DNA of 64,000 bases from Thermohalobaculum sp039805905 (lineage in GTDB: Bacteria > Pseudomonadota > Alphaproteobacteria > Rhodobacterales > Rhodobacteraceae), in NCBI GenBank assembly GCA_039805905.1, contig JBDIVM010000006.1:1-64000 (forward strand), given 5' to 3'. A program made the translations under genes and the position numbers. Below the pieces are notes generated by a model. That model was not told where the DNA came from, did no database searches, and saw only the letters and a program-made list of their open reading frames with translations. This document shows, in pieces, positions 17,328 to 25,843 of the stretch; position 1 is the stretch's first letter, and each line of letters starts with the position of its first letter.

Positions 17328-17869
17328 CTCGCCCAATCCTCGCGCGGCAGCGCCCGCAGCACCTTGCGCGCCTCGTGCATCCGCCACGCCACCGTGCCCT
17401 CGCTGACACCCAGCACCCTGCCCGCCTCGGCATGGGTCAGCTCCGCGTCCAGCACCAGCACGACCGTCTCGCGGAGGTCCTCTCCGAGGCCGCCCAGCGC
17501 CTCGCGGAGCCAGGCGGCTTCGCGCGCCCGCACCGCGTCACCCTCGCGCCGCAGCGCATCCGCCTCGGCGAAGCCCAGATGCGCGGCGCCCCGGGTCGCC
17601 CGGCGGCGCATCGCGTCGCGGGCGGCGTTCAGCACCACGCGGTAGAGCCAGGTGGTGAACCGCGCCTCGCCGCGGAAGCTCCGGATCCTGCCGGCGAGCC
17701 CGACGCAGACGTCCTGCGCCAGATCCTCGGCCTCGGCCCGGTTGCCGAGGAGCCGGTGCGCCAGCGAGAGAATCCGCCCGTAATGGCGCCCGACAAGCTC
17801 GCCGAACGCCTCCCGGTCCCCGTTGGCGGCGTCCCGCGCCAGCCCCTCGTCGGTCCTCTGCTGCAGCAT
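17324..17869 (-). CDS. ECF-type RNA polymerase sigma factor
   Basis: 181 residues from ATG 17869 (MLQQRTDEGLARDAANGD), preceded by GGGGGACGG. The frame is open upstream without sigma character. Region 2 is visible as AFGELVGRHYGRILSLAHRLLGNRAEAEDLAQDV and FTTWLYRVVLNAARDAMRRR. Region 4 is visible as LRETVVLVLDAELTHAEAGRVLGVSEGTVAWRMHEARKVLR. Its stop overlaps the start of the membrane vWA gene by four bases, so the two are made together. Target promoters are unknown; autoregulation is common for ECF factors but no ECF promoter is recognised upstream. Confidence 0.9.
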   Translation of the reverse strand: MLQQRTDEGLARDAANGDREAFGELVGRHYGRILSLAHRLLGNRAEAEDLAQDVCVGLAGRIRSFRGEARFTTWLYRVVLNAARDAMRRRATRGAAHLGFAEADALRREGDAVRAREAAWLREALGGLGEDLRETVVLVLDAELTHAEAGRVLGVSEGTVAWRMHEARKVLRALPREDWAR

Positions 17870-18017
17870 CCGTCCCCCGGCATACGCCCCTTCCGACGCA
17901 TGGGGGAGGCCATTCCTTGGCGCACCCGGCGCTTTTTGTGCCAGGCGAGGGCCGAGCCGGGGAGGGAGGGGTCGCGGAAGGCCGCGTTCCCGCAAGGCCC
18001 GGCCGCTGAGATGGCAA

Positions 18018-18037
18018 CGGCGCCCCGAAGGGCGCCG
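18018..18037 (-). terminator. TTCG-loop hairpin after the methyltransferase gene
   Basis: On the minus strand an 8-bp stem CGGCGCCC/GGGCGCCG is closed by a TTCG tetraloop, followed by TTGCC. It begins 25 bases past the stop of the methyltransferase gene. The stable tetraloop supports a real RNA hairpin; the U-tract is weak. Confidence 0.6.
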
Positions 18038-18061
18038 CTTTCGGTCCGTCCGCCGCCAGGC

Positions 18062-18880
18062 TCAGGCGGGTTTCGTGATCACCACCTCGAGGTATTCGCT
18101 CGGCACGACCAGCGCCTCGGGCCCGGCGCGGTTCATCCGCCCGATCAGCGCTGCGATCTCGGCCTCGAGAACCTGCCGCTTCTCGGCGTCGAGCGCCGCG
18201 AAGGCGCGGTTCGTCGGCCCGTAATAGGTCTTGAAGACCTCGAGCCAGTGGCCGACCGACGCGTAGCGGAAGTTGAACGTCTGCCTTTGCGCCCGCACAC
18301 GGTGGCCCGGGAAGAGTTCGGCAAGCCGCTCCCCGGTGCCCCAGAGCGCCGGCGATTTCACTCCGGCCGGCGGCGCCACATGCCTGCCGATGGTGCGGAA
18401 CAGCTGTCCGATGAAGCCCTCGGGCGTCCAGTTGGCCAGCGCGATCCGCCCGCCCGGGCGCGTGACGCGGGAAAGCTCGCGTGCCGCGGTCTCCTGGTCA
18501 GGCGTGAACATGACGCCGAAGGTCGAGAGCGCGACATCGAAGCTGCCGTCCCCGAAGGGCAGCGCCTCGGCGTCGGCGGTGCGGAACCTGACGCGCAGCC
18601 GCTCGGCCTCGGCGCGCTCGCGCGCGCGGTCGAGCAGGGCCTCGACATAGTCGGTGGACGTGACGTCGGCGAATCGCCGGGCGGCCGCAAGCGTGGCATT
18701 GCCGTTGCCGGCGGCAACGTCGAGCACGCGCTCGCCCGCCCTGAGGTCGACGGCCTCGCACAGCTGCTCTCCGACGATCTGCAGCGTCGTTCCGATGATC
18801 GCATAATCGCCGGTGGCCCACATCGCCCGCTGACGATGCTTGATCGCGGTATAGTCGGGTGTCGCAAAAACGGTGGTCAT
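18062..18880 (-). CDS. Class I SAM-dependent methyltransferase
   Basis: 272 residues from ATG 18880 (MTTVFATPDYTAIK), chosen because AGGAG lies seven bases upstream; an ATG ten codons earlier lacks a good site. The SAM-binding motif is VLDVAAGNGNATLAAA (about residues 52-67), followed by the acidic motif II region and DAEALPFGDGSFDVALSTFGVMF, typical of UbiE/arsenite-type small-molecule methyltransferases (Methyltransf_11/25). The substrate is unknown. It is divergently arranged with an AraC regulator 199 bases away, a plausible controller. A TTCG-loop hairpin follows the gene. Confidence 0.85.
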   Translation of the reverse strand: MTTVFATPDYTAIKHRQRAMWATGDYAIIGTTLQIVGEQLCEAVDLRAGERVLDVAAGNGNATLAAARRFADVTSTDYVEALLDRARERAEAERLRVRFRTADAEALPFGDGSFDVALSTFGVMFTPDQETAARELSRVTRPGGRIALANWTPEGFIGQLFRTIGRHVAPPAGVKSPALWGTGERLAELFPGHRVRAQRQTFNFRYASVGHWLEVFKTYYGPTNRAFAALDAEKRQVLEAEIAALIGRMNRAGPEALVVPSEYLEVVITKPA

Positions 18881-19079
18881 CTGGTAACTCCTGAAGTCGG
18901 ACAATTTCATGATCTGCCCGAGTCGGCGCCCTCCTTGTTCGGATGCCGACATCCGGGCAGGAACGGACGGCCGGCGCCTCGCCGGCCGTCCGCGGACGAG
19001 GCGATAGCCGGGGCGCGGTCGCGCGTGAATGATCGCACCGCCGGATTGCCTGATCGTCCGTCCGGATCGGAGGGGAGGC

Positions 19080-20096
19080 ATGCCGATGCCTGATGCACTC
19101 ACGGAGGTGCTCCGGTCCGTCCGCCTCACGGGCGGCGTGTTCCTCGATGTCCGGCTGACCGAGCCCTGGGCCGTGATCTCGGAGCTGACGGCCGAGGACT
19201 GCCGGCCCTTCCTGGCCGATCCGGCGCAGCTGATCCTCTATCATGTCGTGCTGAAGGGGCGGTTCCTTCTCCGCGTCGAGGGCGAGCCGCCGATCGAGAT
19301 GCATGCGGGCGAGGTCGTGCTGTTGCCGCGCAACGACGCGCATGTGCTCGCGAGCGCGCCGGGGATCGAGCCGGTGCAGGGCAGCAGCCTGGTCCAGCCG
19401 GCGCCGGATGGCGGCCTCGCCCGGGTGCGGCACGGCGGCGGCGGTGCCGAGACGCACTTGGTCTGCGGTTTCCTCGGCAGCGAGGAGACCTGCAACCCGC
19501 TGCTCTCGGCCCTGCCCCGTGCGCTCAGGCTCGACCTTCGCGCGGGCACGTCGCGCGAGTGGGTGGAGGCGTCAGTGCGCTTTGCCGCGAGCGAGCTGGC
19601 CGAGGGGCGTCTCGCCTCATCGGGCGTCATGTCGCGGCTCGCGGAGGTGCTGCTGGTCGAGGCGGTGCGGCAATACGCTGCGACCCTCGACGGCACCGGG
19701 TCCGGCTGGCTGCACGGGCTCGGCAACCCGCAGATCGGCCGGGCACTGACGCTGATGCACCGCGACATCAGCGCGCGCCAGACCACGGACCGGCTGGCGC
19801 GCGAGGTCGGCATGTCGCGCAGCGCCTTCGTCGAACGGTTCACCGGGCTGATCGGCATGCCGCCCGGCCGCTACCTCGCCTACTGGCGGCTGCAGGCGGC
19901 GCGCCAGCAGCTGCGCGAGACCAGGCGCTCGATCGCGCAGGTGGCGCATTCGGTCGGCTACGGCTCGGAAGAGGCATTCAGCCGCGCCTTCAAGCGCGAG
20001 TTCCGGCTTTCACCGGCGCGATGGCGGGAGCGGCCGGGGGAGGTCGTGACCGGCGTCGCGCGGCCACCGGGCGCGGCGGCGGAAATGAGGGGCTGA
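19080..20096 (+). CDS. AraC family transcriptional regulator (cupin_6 + HTH)
   Basis: 338 residues from ATG 19080, with GGAGG at 19069-19073; a second ATG follows at 19086. The N-terminal half (about 15-180) is a cupin_6-type sensor domain, with LILYHVVLKGRFLLRVEG and IEMHAGEVVLLPRNDAHVL. The C-terminal half has two helix-turn-helix motifs, TTDRLAREVGMSRSAFVERFTGLIG and SIAQVAHSVGYGSEEAFSRAFKREF. The natural candidate target is the divergent methyltransferase gene. The effector is unknown. Its stop is 13 bases from the stop of the converging dehydrogenase gene. Confidence 0.9.
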   Translation: MPMPDALTEVLRSVRLTGGVFLDVRLTEPWAVISELTAEDCRPFLADPAQLILYHVVLKGRFLLRVEGEPPIEMHAGEVVLLPRNDAHVLASAPGIEPVQGSSLVQPAPDGGLARVRHGGGGAETHLVCGFLGSEETCNPLLSALPRALRLDLRAGTSREWVEASVRFAASELAEGRLASSGVMSRLAEVLLVEAVRQYAATLDGTGSGWLHGLGNPQIGRALTLMHRDISARQTTDRLAREVGMSRSAFVERFTGLIGMPPGRYLAYWRLQAARQQLRETRRSIAQVAHSVGYGSEEAFSRAFKREFRLSPARWRERPGEVVTGVARPPGAAAEMRG

Positions 20097-20109
20097 GGGC
20101 CGCCGCCCC

Positions 20110-22617
20110 TCAGCCGTCCTTGCGGATGGTCTCGTTCTTCGGGTCGTAGGGGCTCTCCTCGACGATCTCGGCGTCCCAGAGCGCGCGCAGCATGCGGACC
20201 TTCAGCTTCTGGCCGGGTTTCGCCAGCCCCGGCTCGACATAGCCGATGCCGATCTGACGGCCGAACACCACCGACCAGCCGCCCGAGGTCAGCCGCCCGA
20301 CCTTGCGGCCATCCAGGAGCAGCGCCTCCTTGCCCCAGGGGTCGGCGTCCGGGGGGCCGTCGATCAGCAGCGTGACGCAGGAGGCGCGGATTCCGGTCTC
20401 CGCCATCGCCTTCTTGCCCCTGAACTCCTTCGACATGTCGACGAGGCGGTGCAGGTTGCCCTCGAGCGGCGTCGCGTCGCGGCCCAGATCCGAGCCGAAG
20501 GCGCGGTAGGACTTCTCCTGCCTCAGCCAGTTCTGCGCCCGCGCACCGCAGAGCTTGAGGCCCCCAGGAATGTCGGCTTGCTCGCCCGCCTCCATCAGCC
20601 GGTCGAACAGGTAGTTCTGCATCTCGATCGGATGGTGCAGCTCCCAGCCAAGCTCGCCCGTATAGGCGACCCGGATCGCCATGGTCGGGCACATCTTCAG
20701 GTCGAGCTTCTGCGCCGAGAGCCAGGGGAAGCGCCTGTTCGAGAGCGCCGTCTCCGGCTCGGCATCCACCACGAGCGGCCGCAGCACCTCGCGCGACTTC
20801 GGGCCGGCGATGGCGAAGACGCCCCACTGGGTCGAGACGTCCTGCACCTCGATCCAGCCGAACCCGGCGCGCTTCCTCTCCGCCTCCTTCGTCAGGTAGT
20901 CGGAATCATAGGCCTGCGCCGCACCGGCGGTGACGCAGTAGTATTCGTCCTCGGCCAGCCGCACGATGGTCAGCTCGGTGCGGATGGTGCCGGCGTCGGT
21001 CAGCGCATAGGTCAGGTTGGTGCGCCCGATCCGGGGCAGCCGGTTGCAGGTCAGCCAGTCGAGGAAGCGGGTCGCGCCCGGCCCCTTCACCATGTGCTTG
21101 GTGAAGGCGGTGGCGTCGAACATGCCCGCACCCTCGCGCACGGCCTTCGCCTCGTCGACCGCATACTGCCACCAGCCGCCGCGGCGGAAGCTGCGGGTGT
21201 GGTGGTCGAAGTCCGCCGGTGCGTCGAGCGGGCCATAGTAGATCGGCCGCTCCCAGCCGTTCACCTGCCCGAACTGGGCGCCGCGCGCCTTGACCCGGTC
21301 ATAGCAGGGCGCGGTGCGCAGCGGCCGGCAGGCCTCGCGCTCCTCGTCCGGGTGGTGCAGGATGAAGACATGCTCGTAGCATTCCTCGTTCTTGCGGGCG
21401 GCGTATTCCCGGTTGACCCACTTGCCGTAGCGGCGCGGGTCGAGCGACCACATGTCGATCTCGGCCTCGCCTGTCGTCATCAGCTGGGCGAGGTAGTGGC
21501 CGGTGCCGCCGGCCGCCGTAATGCCGAACGAGAAGCCCTCGGCGAACCAGAAGTTGTCGACGCCGGGGGCAGGCCCCACCAGCGGGTTGCCGTCGGGCGT
21601 ATAGCAGATCGGGCCGTTGAAGTCGTCCTTGAGGCCGCAATGCTCGGACGAGGGGATGCGGTGGATCATCGAGGCGTATTCCTGCTCGATCCGGTCAAGA
21701 TCGAGTTGGAAGAGATCGGCCCGGAAGCTGTCCGGGACGCCGTGGATGAAGCGGGCGGGAGCGCCCCGCTCGTAGGGCCCGAGGATCCAGCCGCCGCGCT
21801 CCTCGCGCACGTACCACCTGGCGTCGGCGTCGCGCAGCACGGGGTGTTCTGGGTTCGACTTGCGCCACTCGACCAGCGCCGGGTCGGGCTCGGTGACGAC
21901 ATACTGGTGCTCGACCGGGATCGCGGGGATATAGCAGCCGATCATCGCCGCGGTGCGCTGGGCGTAATTGCCGGTAGCGGTGACCACATGCTCGCAGCGG
22001 ATCGCGAAGGTCTCCTCGGTCGGCACGAGGGTTGCGCCGCGCTCGGCCATCATCCGGCCCTTGACCAGCCACTCGGCCCCGACCCGCTCGAAGCCGTCGA
22101 CCTGGGCCTTGCGCACGATCTCGACGCCGCGCTGCCGGGCGCCCTTGGCCATCGCCTGGGTGACGTCGGCCGGGTTGATGTAGCCGTCGGTCGGGTGGAA
22201 GATCGCGCCCTTCAGGTCCTCGGTCCGGACCAGCGGCCAGCGGTCCCTGATGTCCTTCGGCGTCAGCCACTCGAAGGGGACGCCCGCGGTCTCGGCGACC
22301 GAGCCGTAGAGCATGTATTCGTCCATCCGGGCTTCGGTCTGCGCCATGCGCAGATTGCCGACCACGCTGAACCCGGCATTCAGCCCGGTCTCGGCCTCCA
22401 GCGTCTTGTAGAACTTGACGCTGTAGTCGTGGATGTGGGTGGTGGCGTAGCTCATGTTGAAGAGCGGCAGCAGCCCTGCGGCGTGCCAGGTGCTGCCGCT
22501 GGTCAGCTCGTCCCGCTCCAGCAGCACCGTGTCCCAGCCGGCCCTGGCAAGGTGATAGGCGATCGAGCAGCCGACCGCGCCACCGCCCACGACAACCACC
22601 CGTGCATGCGTCTTCAT
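20110..22617 (-). CDS. FAD-dependent dimethylglycine/sarcosine dehydrogenase-type oxidoreductase with GcvT domain
   Basis: 835 residues. The N-terminal DAO domain has the FAD motif VVVGGGAVGCSIAYHLA (residues 8-24) and GSTWHAAGLLP, whose His45 is the residue that carries covalent FAD in dimethylglycine dehydrogenases. An FAO_M-like middle region follows (EREACRPLRTAPCYDRVKA). The C-terminal ~380 residues form a GcvT/GCV_T_C tetrahydrofolate-binding domain (GELGWELHHPIEMQNYLFDRL). Such enzymes demethylate N-methyl amino acids, pass the one-carbon unit to folate and give electrons to ETF; an ETF-quinone oxidoreductase lies about 9 kb away. Dimethylglycine, sarcosine and other N-methyl substrates cannot be told apart by eye. 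Confidence 0.88.
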   Translation of the reverse strand: MKTHARVVVVGGGAVGCSIAYHLARAGWDTVLLERDELTSGSTWHAAGLLPLFNMSYATTHIHDYSVKFYKTLEAETGLNAGFSVVGNLRMAQTEARMDEYMLYGSVAETAGVPFEWLTPKDIRDRWPLVRTEDLKGAIFHPTDGYINPADVTQAMAKGARQRGVEIVRKAQVDGFERVGAEWLVKGRMMAERGATLVPTEETFAIRCEHVVTATGNYAQRTAAMIGCYIPAIPVEHQYVVTEPDPALVEWRKSNPEHPVLRDADARWYVREERGGWILGPYERGAPARFIHGVPDSFRADLFQLDLDRIEQEYASMIHRIPSSEHCGLKDDFNGPICYTPDGNPLVGPAPGVDNFWFAEGFSFGITAAGGTGHYLAQLMTTGEAEIDMWSLDPRRYGKWVNREYAARKNEECYEHVFILHHPDEEREACRPLRTAPCYDRVKARGAQFGQVNGWERPIYYGPLDAPADFDHHTRSFRRGGWWQYAVDEAKAVREGAGMFDATAFTKHMVKGPGATRFLDWLTCNRLPRIGRTNLTYALTDAGTIRTELTIVRLAEDEYYCVTAGAAQAYDSDYLTKEAERKRAGFGWIEVQDVSTQWGVFAIAGPKSREVLRPLVVDAEPETALSNRRFPWLSAQKLDLKMCPTMAIRVAYTGELGWELHHPIEMQNYLFDRLMEAGEQADIPGGLKLCGARAQNWLRQEKSYRAFGSDLGRDATPLEGNLHRLVDMSKEFRGKKAMAETGIRASCVTLLIDGPPDADPWGKEALLLDGRKVGRLTSGGWSVVFGRQIGIGYVEPGLAKPGQKLKVRMLRALWDAEIVEESPYDPKNETIRKDG

Positions 22618-22748
22618 GGTGAGTCCCCATCAGTCCTGAGTGCGGTAGGTTGGGCGCACTCTCGCGGCAAGCGCAAGCCCGGGCTAGGGTCCGAGCGACC
22701 TTGCCCCGCCCTAACGCGACATCGCCGGGGCCGCGCGCCCGGCCGTGA

Positions 22749-23639
22749 TCACCGTACCGCCCCGTCCGGCATCACCGGGTCCTCGTGGACCAGCACATCG
22801 GAGCCGGGCACTGCCTCGAGGATCCCCAGCCTGAGCCGCGCCCCGATCTCGTGGGCCTCGTAGAGCGACTGCTGGCCGTCGAGATCGATGTGGAGCTGGA
22901 CGAAGGTGCGGGTGCCCGAGACGCGGGTCTTGAGGTCATGGAAGCCGCGGATCTCGGGGAACCCGGCGACCGTCTCGGCGATCCGGCGCTCGACCTCGGC
23001 CGGAGCCTGGCGGTCCATCAGCGCCGCCCAGGCGCAGCCGCCGATCTTCCAGGCGCCGCGGATCAGCACCGCCGCCGCGACCAGCGAGAAGAGCGAATCG
23101 AGGATCACCACCCCGAACAGCGCCGAGGCCCCCAGCGCCACGATGCCGCCCGCCGCGGGCAGGAGGTCGGAGAGGTAATGCAGCGAATCCGCCGCCACCA
23201 CCTTCGAGCCGGTGGCCCGCGCCACCCGCCGCTGGAACCAGACCAGCCCGCCGGTGACGGCGACCGAGAACACCATCACCGCGATGCCGGCGCCCTCGGA
23301 GGCCAGCGGCTGCGGCTCGAGCAGGCGGGCGATGCCGCGCCAGCCCAGCATCGCCGCGGCGGCGGCCACGATCACCGCCTGGGCGAAGGCCGCTATGTCC
23401 TCGACCGAATGGTGGCCGAAGCGGTGGTCCTCGTCGGCCGGCCTGGCGGCATAGAAGATCGCGGCCAGGTTGGCGACCGAGACCAGGAGATCGAGCGCCG
23501 AATCGATCAGGCTTGCCGCCACCGTCAGCGAGCCGGTGGCGGCCCAGGCCCAGCTCTTCGCGCCGGCCAGAATGACGGCCACCGCGATCGAGGCGATCCC
23601 GGCGGCGACGTTCAGGCGTTTCTGGCCGGCGGCTTCCAT
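22749..23639 (-). CDS. Cation diffusion facilitator (CDF) family transporter
   Basis: 296 residues from ATG 23639 (MEAAGQKRLNV), with GAGGAGG upstream; it starts 13 bases after the transglycosylase stop. Six transmembrane helices are seen from about residue 12 to 205. Helix 2 carries SLIDSALDLLVS and helix 5 HYLSDLL, the paired acidic/His metal sites of the family (DxxxD and HxxxD). The DEDHRFGHH loop is typical of FieF-like members. The cytoplasmic C-terminal domain ends in VLVHEDP with TFVQLHIDLDG. It exports divalent metal (Zn, Fe, Cd or Mn) in exchange for protons; the metal is not determined. Confidence 0.92.
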   Translation of the reverse strand: MEAAGQKRLNVAAGIASIAVAVILAGAKSWAWAATGSLTVAASLIDSALDLLVSVANLAAIFYAARPADEDHRFGHHSVEDIAAFAQAVIVAAAAAMLGWRGIARLLEPQPLASEGAGIAVMVFSVAVTGGLVWFQRRVARATGSKVVAADSLHYLSDLLPAAGGIVALGASALFGVVILDSLFSLVAAAVLIRGAWKIGGCAWAALMDRQAPAEVERRIAETVAGFPEIRGFHDLKTRVSGTRTFVQLHIDLDGQQSLYEAHEIGARLRLGILEAVPGSDVLVHEDPVMPDGAVR

Positions 23640-23652
23640 CCCCGGCTCCTCC

Positions 23653-24945
23653 TCACCCCCCCGCGGCAGCCCGCACCCGCTCGAGCAGCGAGGCCGAGAG
23701 ATAGCCGTCCGGCACCAGCCCCTGCGTCGACTGGAAGCCGCGGATCGCGGCGCGCGTGTTCGGCCCGACGATGCCGTCGATGCCCTGGGTCTCATAGCCG
23801 AGCGCGGTCAGGCGGCGCTGCAGCTCCTCGGTCTCGGCGCGGCTCAGCGGCCGGTCCATGCGCGGCCAGTCCATCGCCGGGCCCTGGCCGAAGCGCATGC
23901 CGCCATCCACCTGCCCGGCCAGCAGAGCCACGGCCAGCGCATAGGAGGTGGCGTTGTTGTAGCGCTTGATCACCCGGAAGTTCGGATAGGCGGCAAAGGC
24001 CGGACCTCTGGCACCGGCGGGCAGCAGCAGCGTGACGCTGTCCGACGGCGGCAGCGCGCCGCCCCCCGCCCGGCGCACGCCCAGCGCCTCCCATTCGGCA
24101 GGCGTCTTGCGGGTCTCGTCGTCGGCAAGCGTATAGTCGAAGCCCGCCGGCAGTGCGACCCGAATCGCCGCGGGCTCGCCCCGCCGCCAGCCGAAATGCC
24201 TCAGATAGCTCGCCGTCGAGGCCAGCGCGTCGGACGGGTCGGCGCTCCACACGTCGCGTCGCCCGTCGCCCGCGAAATCGACAGCATGGGCCTCGAAGCT
24301 CGTCGGGATGAACTGGGTATGCCCCATCGCCCCGGCCCAGGAGCCGATCATCCGGCCGGGGGTCACGTCGCCGTTCTGCAGGATCCGCAGCGCCGCGATC
24401 AGCTCCTGCTCGGCGAAGTCGCGGCGGCGGCCCTCATAGGCGAGAGTCGCCAGGCTCTCGATCACCGGAATGTCGCCGAAATTGGCGCCGTAGGCGCTCT
24501 CGATACCCCAGATCGCCACGATCACCCCGGGATCGACCTGGTAGCGGTCGGCAATGGCGGTCAGCAGGGCCCGCCGCTCGGCGGCGTTGACCCGGCCGTC
24601 GGCGATGCGCTTCTCCGAGACGGCGCTGTCGAGATAGTCCCAGATCGGGCGGGTGAATTCGGGCTGGTAGCGGTCGAGCTCCAGCACCCGCTCGTTGACC
24701 GTCACGCCGGCGAAGGCAGCATCGAACACCTCGCCGCGGATGCCCGCTTGCAGCGCGCGGGTGCGGAAGCCCGCCTTCCAGGTCGCGAAGTCCTCGGCCG
24801 GCACCGCCGGGTTGCCTCCGCCTCCGGTCGCGCCCGGCTTCGCCGCTGGCAGCGGCGCCTCGCTCTGCGCGCCGGCACAGCCGGCGGTCAGCAGCACCGC
24901 GCCGCACAGGGCCGACCGTGCAGCCGCCATTGCGCCAAACCTCAT
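23653..24945 (-). CDS. MltB-like lytic murein transglycosylase lipoprotein
   Basis: 430 residues from ATG 24945, with GGCAGGA upstream. A lipoprotein signal ends in LLTAGC, lipidated Cys23. The SLT_2 domain (about 50-335) has WGIESAYGANFG, whose Glu149 is the catalytic acid, and GAMGHTQFIPTSF. Residues 368-425 form a peptidoglycan-binding domain type 1 (LTALGYETQGIDGIVGPNTRAAIRGFQ). It cleaves glycan strands to 1,6-anhydro ends at the outer membrane. The CDF gene follows after 13 bases. An NlpC/P60 endopeptidase lies just upstream, so this is a wall-turnover group. Confidence 0.92.
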   Translation of the reverse strand: MRFGAMAAARSALCGAVLLTAGCAGAQSEAPLPAAKPGATGGGGNPAVPAEDFATWKAGFRTRALQAGIRGEVFDAAFAGVTVNERVLELDRYQPEFTRPIWDYLDSAVSEKRIADGRVNAAERRALLTAIADRYQVDPGVIVAIWGIESAYGANFGDIPVIESLATLAYEGRRRDFAEQELIAALRILQNGDVTPGRMIGSWAGAMGHTQFIPTSFEAHAVDFAGDGRRDVWSADPSDALASTASYLRHFGWRRGEPAAIRVALPAGFDYTLADDETRKTPAEWEALGVRRAGGGALPPSDSVTLLLPAGARGPAFAAYPNFRVIKRYNNATSYALAVALLAGQVDGGMRFGQGPAMDWPRMDRPLSRAETEELQRRLTALGYETQGIDGIVGPNTRAAIRGFQSTQGLVPDGYLSASLLERVRAAAGG

Positions 24946-24979
24946 CGTCCTGCCTCGCGTTTCTCGTTTGGCGCGAAGT

Positions 24980-25843
24980 CTAGCCGCCTCCGGGCATCGC
25001 GTCGAGGCGGGCGTGGCGGGTGGCCGACCCTTCCCCGATGCCGAGGATCCGGGCCTTTGCGGCTTCCAGATCCTCGACCGTGACCGCCATCGCGCATCCG
25101 TTCGCATGCAGCATCCGCACGCCGTCGAGCAGGATGCCCACATGGCCCTTCCAGAACACGAGGTCGCCGCGCCGGGGCGCCGTGCCCGCGGGCAGGGTCT
25201 GGCCGAGCGCGGCCGCCTGCATGTCGGAATCGCGCGGGCAGGGCATCCCCGCTGCCTGCAGCGCGACCTGCACCAGCCCCGAGCAGTCGATCCCGTGCCA
25301 CGACCGCCCGCCCCAGAGATAGGGCACGCCGAGGAACCGTTCAGCCTCGGCCACCCAGTCGGCGGCGGGGGCGTCGAGCGGGGCGAGATGGCGGGCCGGC
25401 ACGAAGCCGCCGCCGGCAAGCGCGGCGAACGCCCCGCCCGTGTCTCCCGCCGCCACGCGCGCGCCATAGGGCAGCCAGCCGGCGGGCCGGGCGCGCACCG
25501 CCGGCTCGGGGTAGACATGGGTCATGGGCTGCCGGACGCGGTGCGTCGGAGCCGGGCCGGCCGGAGCGAGGCAGGTGGCGGGGATGTAGCCGACATAGCC
25601 GTCCGCCGCAGCCTGGCCCCAGACCCAGCCGTCCTGCTGCTCATAGGCGGCGAAGTCCTCGCCGGACAGCAGCTCGGTGGTCATCGGCGCCCGGGCTTCA
25701 GGCCGCGCGGTGACGGGCGCCAGAGGCACGCGGACCGTCATCGCCACCGGCTCGGCATAGCGCCCGGCGGCAACCTGATCCCTCAGATGCGCCGCGGCGA
25801 GGTCGGGCCGGGCCGGCGTCAGACGCGGGTCGGCGGGCGTCAT
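24980..25843 (-). CDS. NlpC/P60 family cysteine peptidase with SH3-like domains
   Basis: 287 residues from ATG 25843, which overlaps the aminopeptidase stop as ATGA. Two bacterial SH3-like segments (about 45-95 and 100-152, with GWVWGQAAADGYVGYIP) precede the NlpC/P60 domain. The catalytic residues are Cys187 in HGIDCSGL, His234 in KGHVGILLDG and His246 in LHANG. Relatives cut gamma-D-glutamyl-diaminopimelate bonds in wall peptides or imported muropeptides. No signal peptide is seen, so a cytoplasmic role in recycling muropeptides, together with the coupled aminopeptidase, is the best inference. Confidence 0.9.
   Translation of the reverse strand: MTPADPRLTPARPDLAAAHLRDQVAAGRYAEPVAMTVRVPLAPVTARPEARAPMTTELLSGEDFAAYEQQDGWVWGQAAADGYVGYIPATCLAPAGPAPTHRVRQPMTHVYPEPAVRARPAGWLPYGARVAAGDTGGAFAALAGGGFVPARHLAPLDAPAADWVAEAERFLGVPYLWGGRSWHGIDCSGLVQVALQAAGMPCPRDSDMQAAALGQTLPAGTAPRRGDLVFWKGHVGILLDGVRMLHANGCAMAVTVEDLEAAKARILGIGEGSATRHARLDAMPGGG

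Noticed and set aside
14613..17645. A 1010-residue plus-strand open frame across the hydratase and vWA genes
   Set aside because: It overlaps several well-supported genes and has no recognisable domains. It is a product of high GC content.
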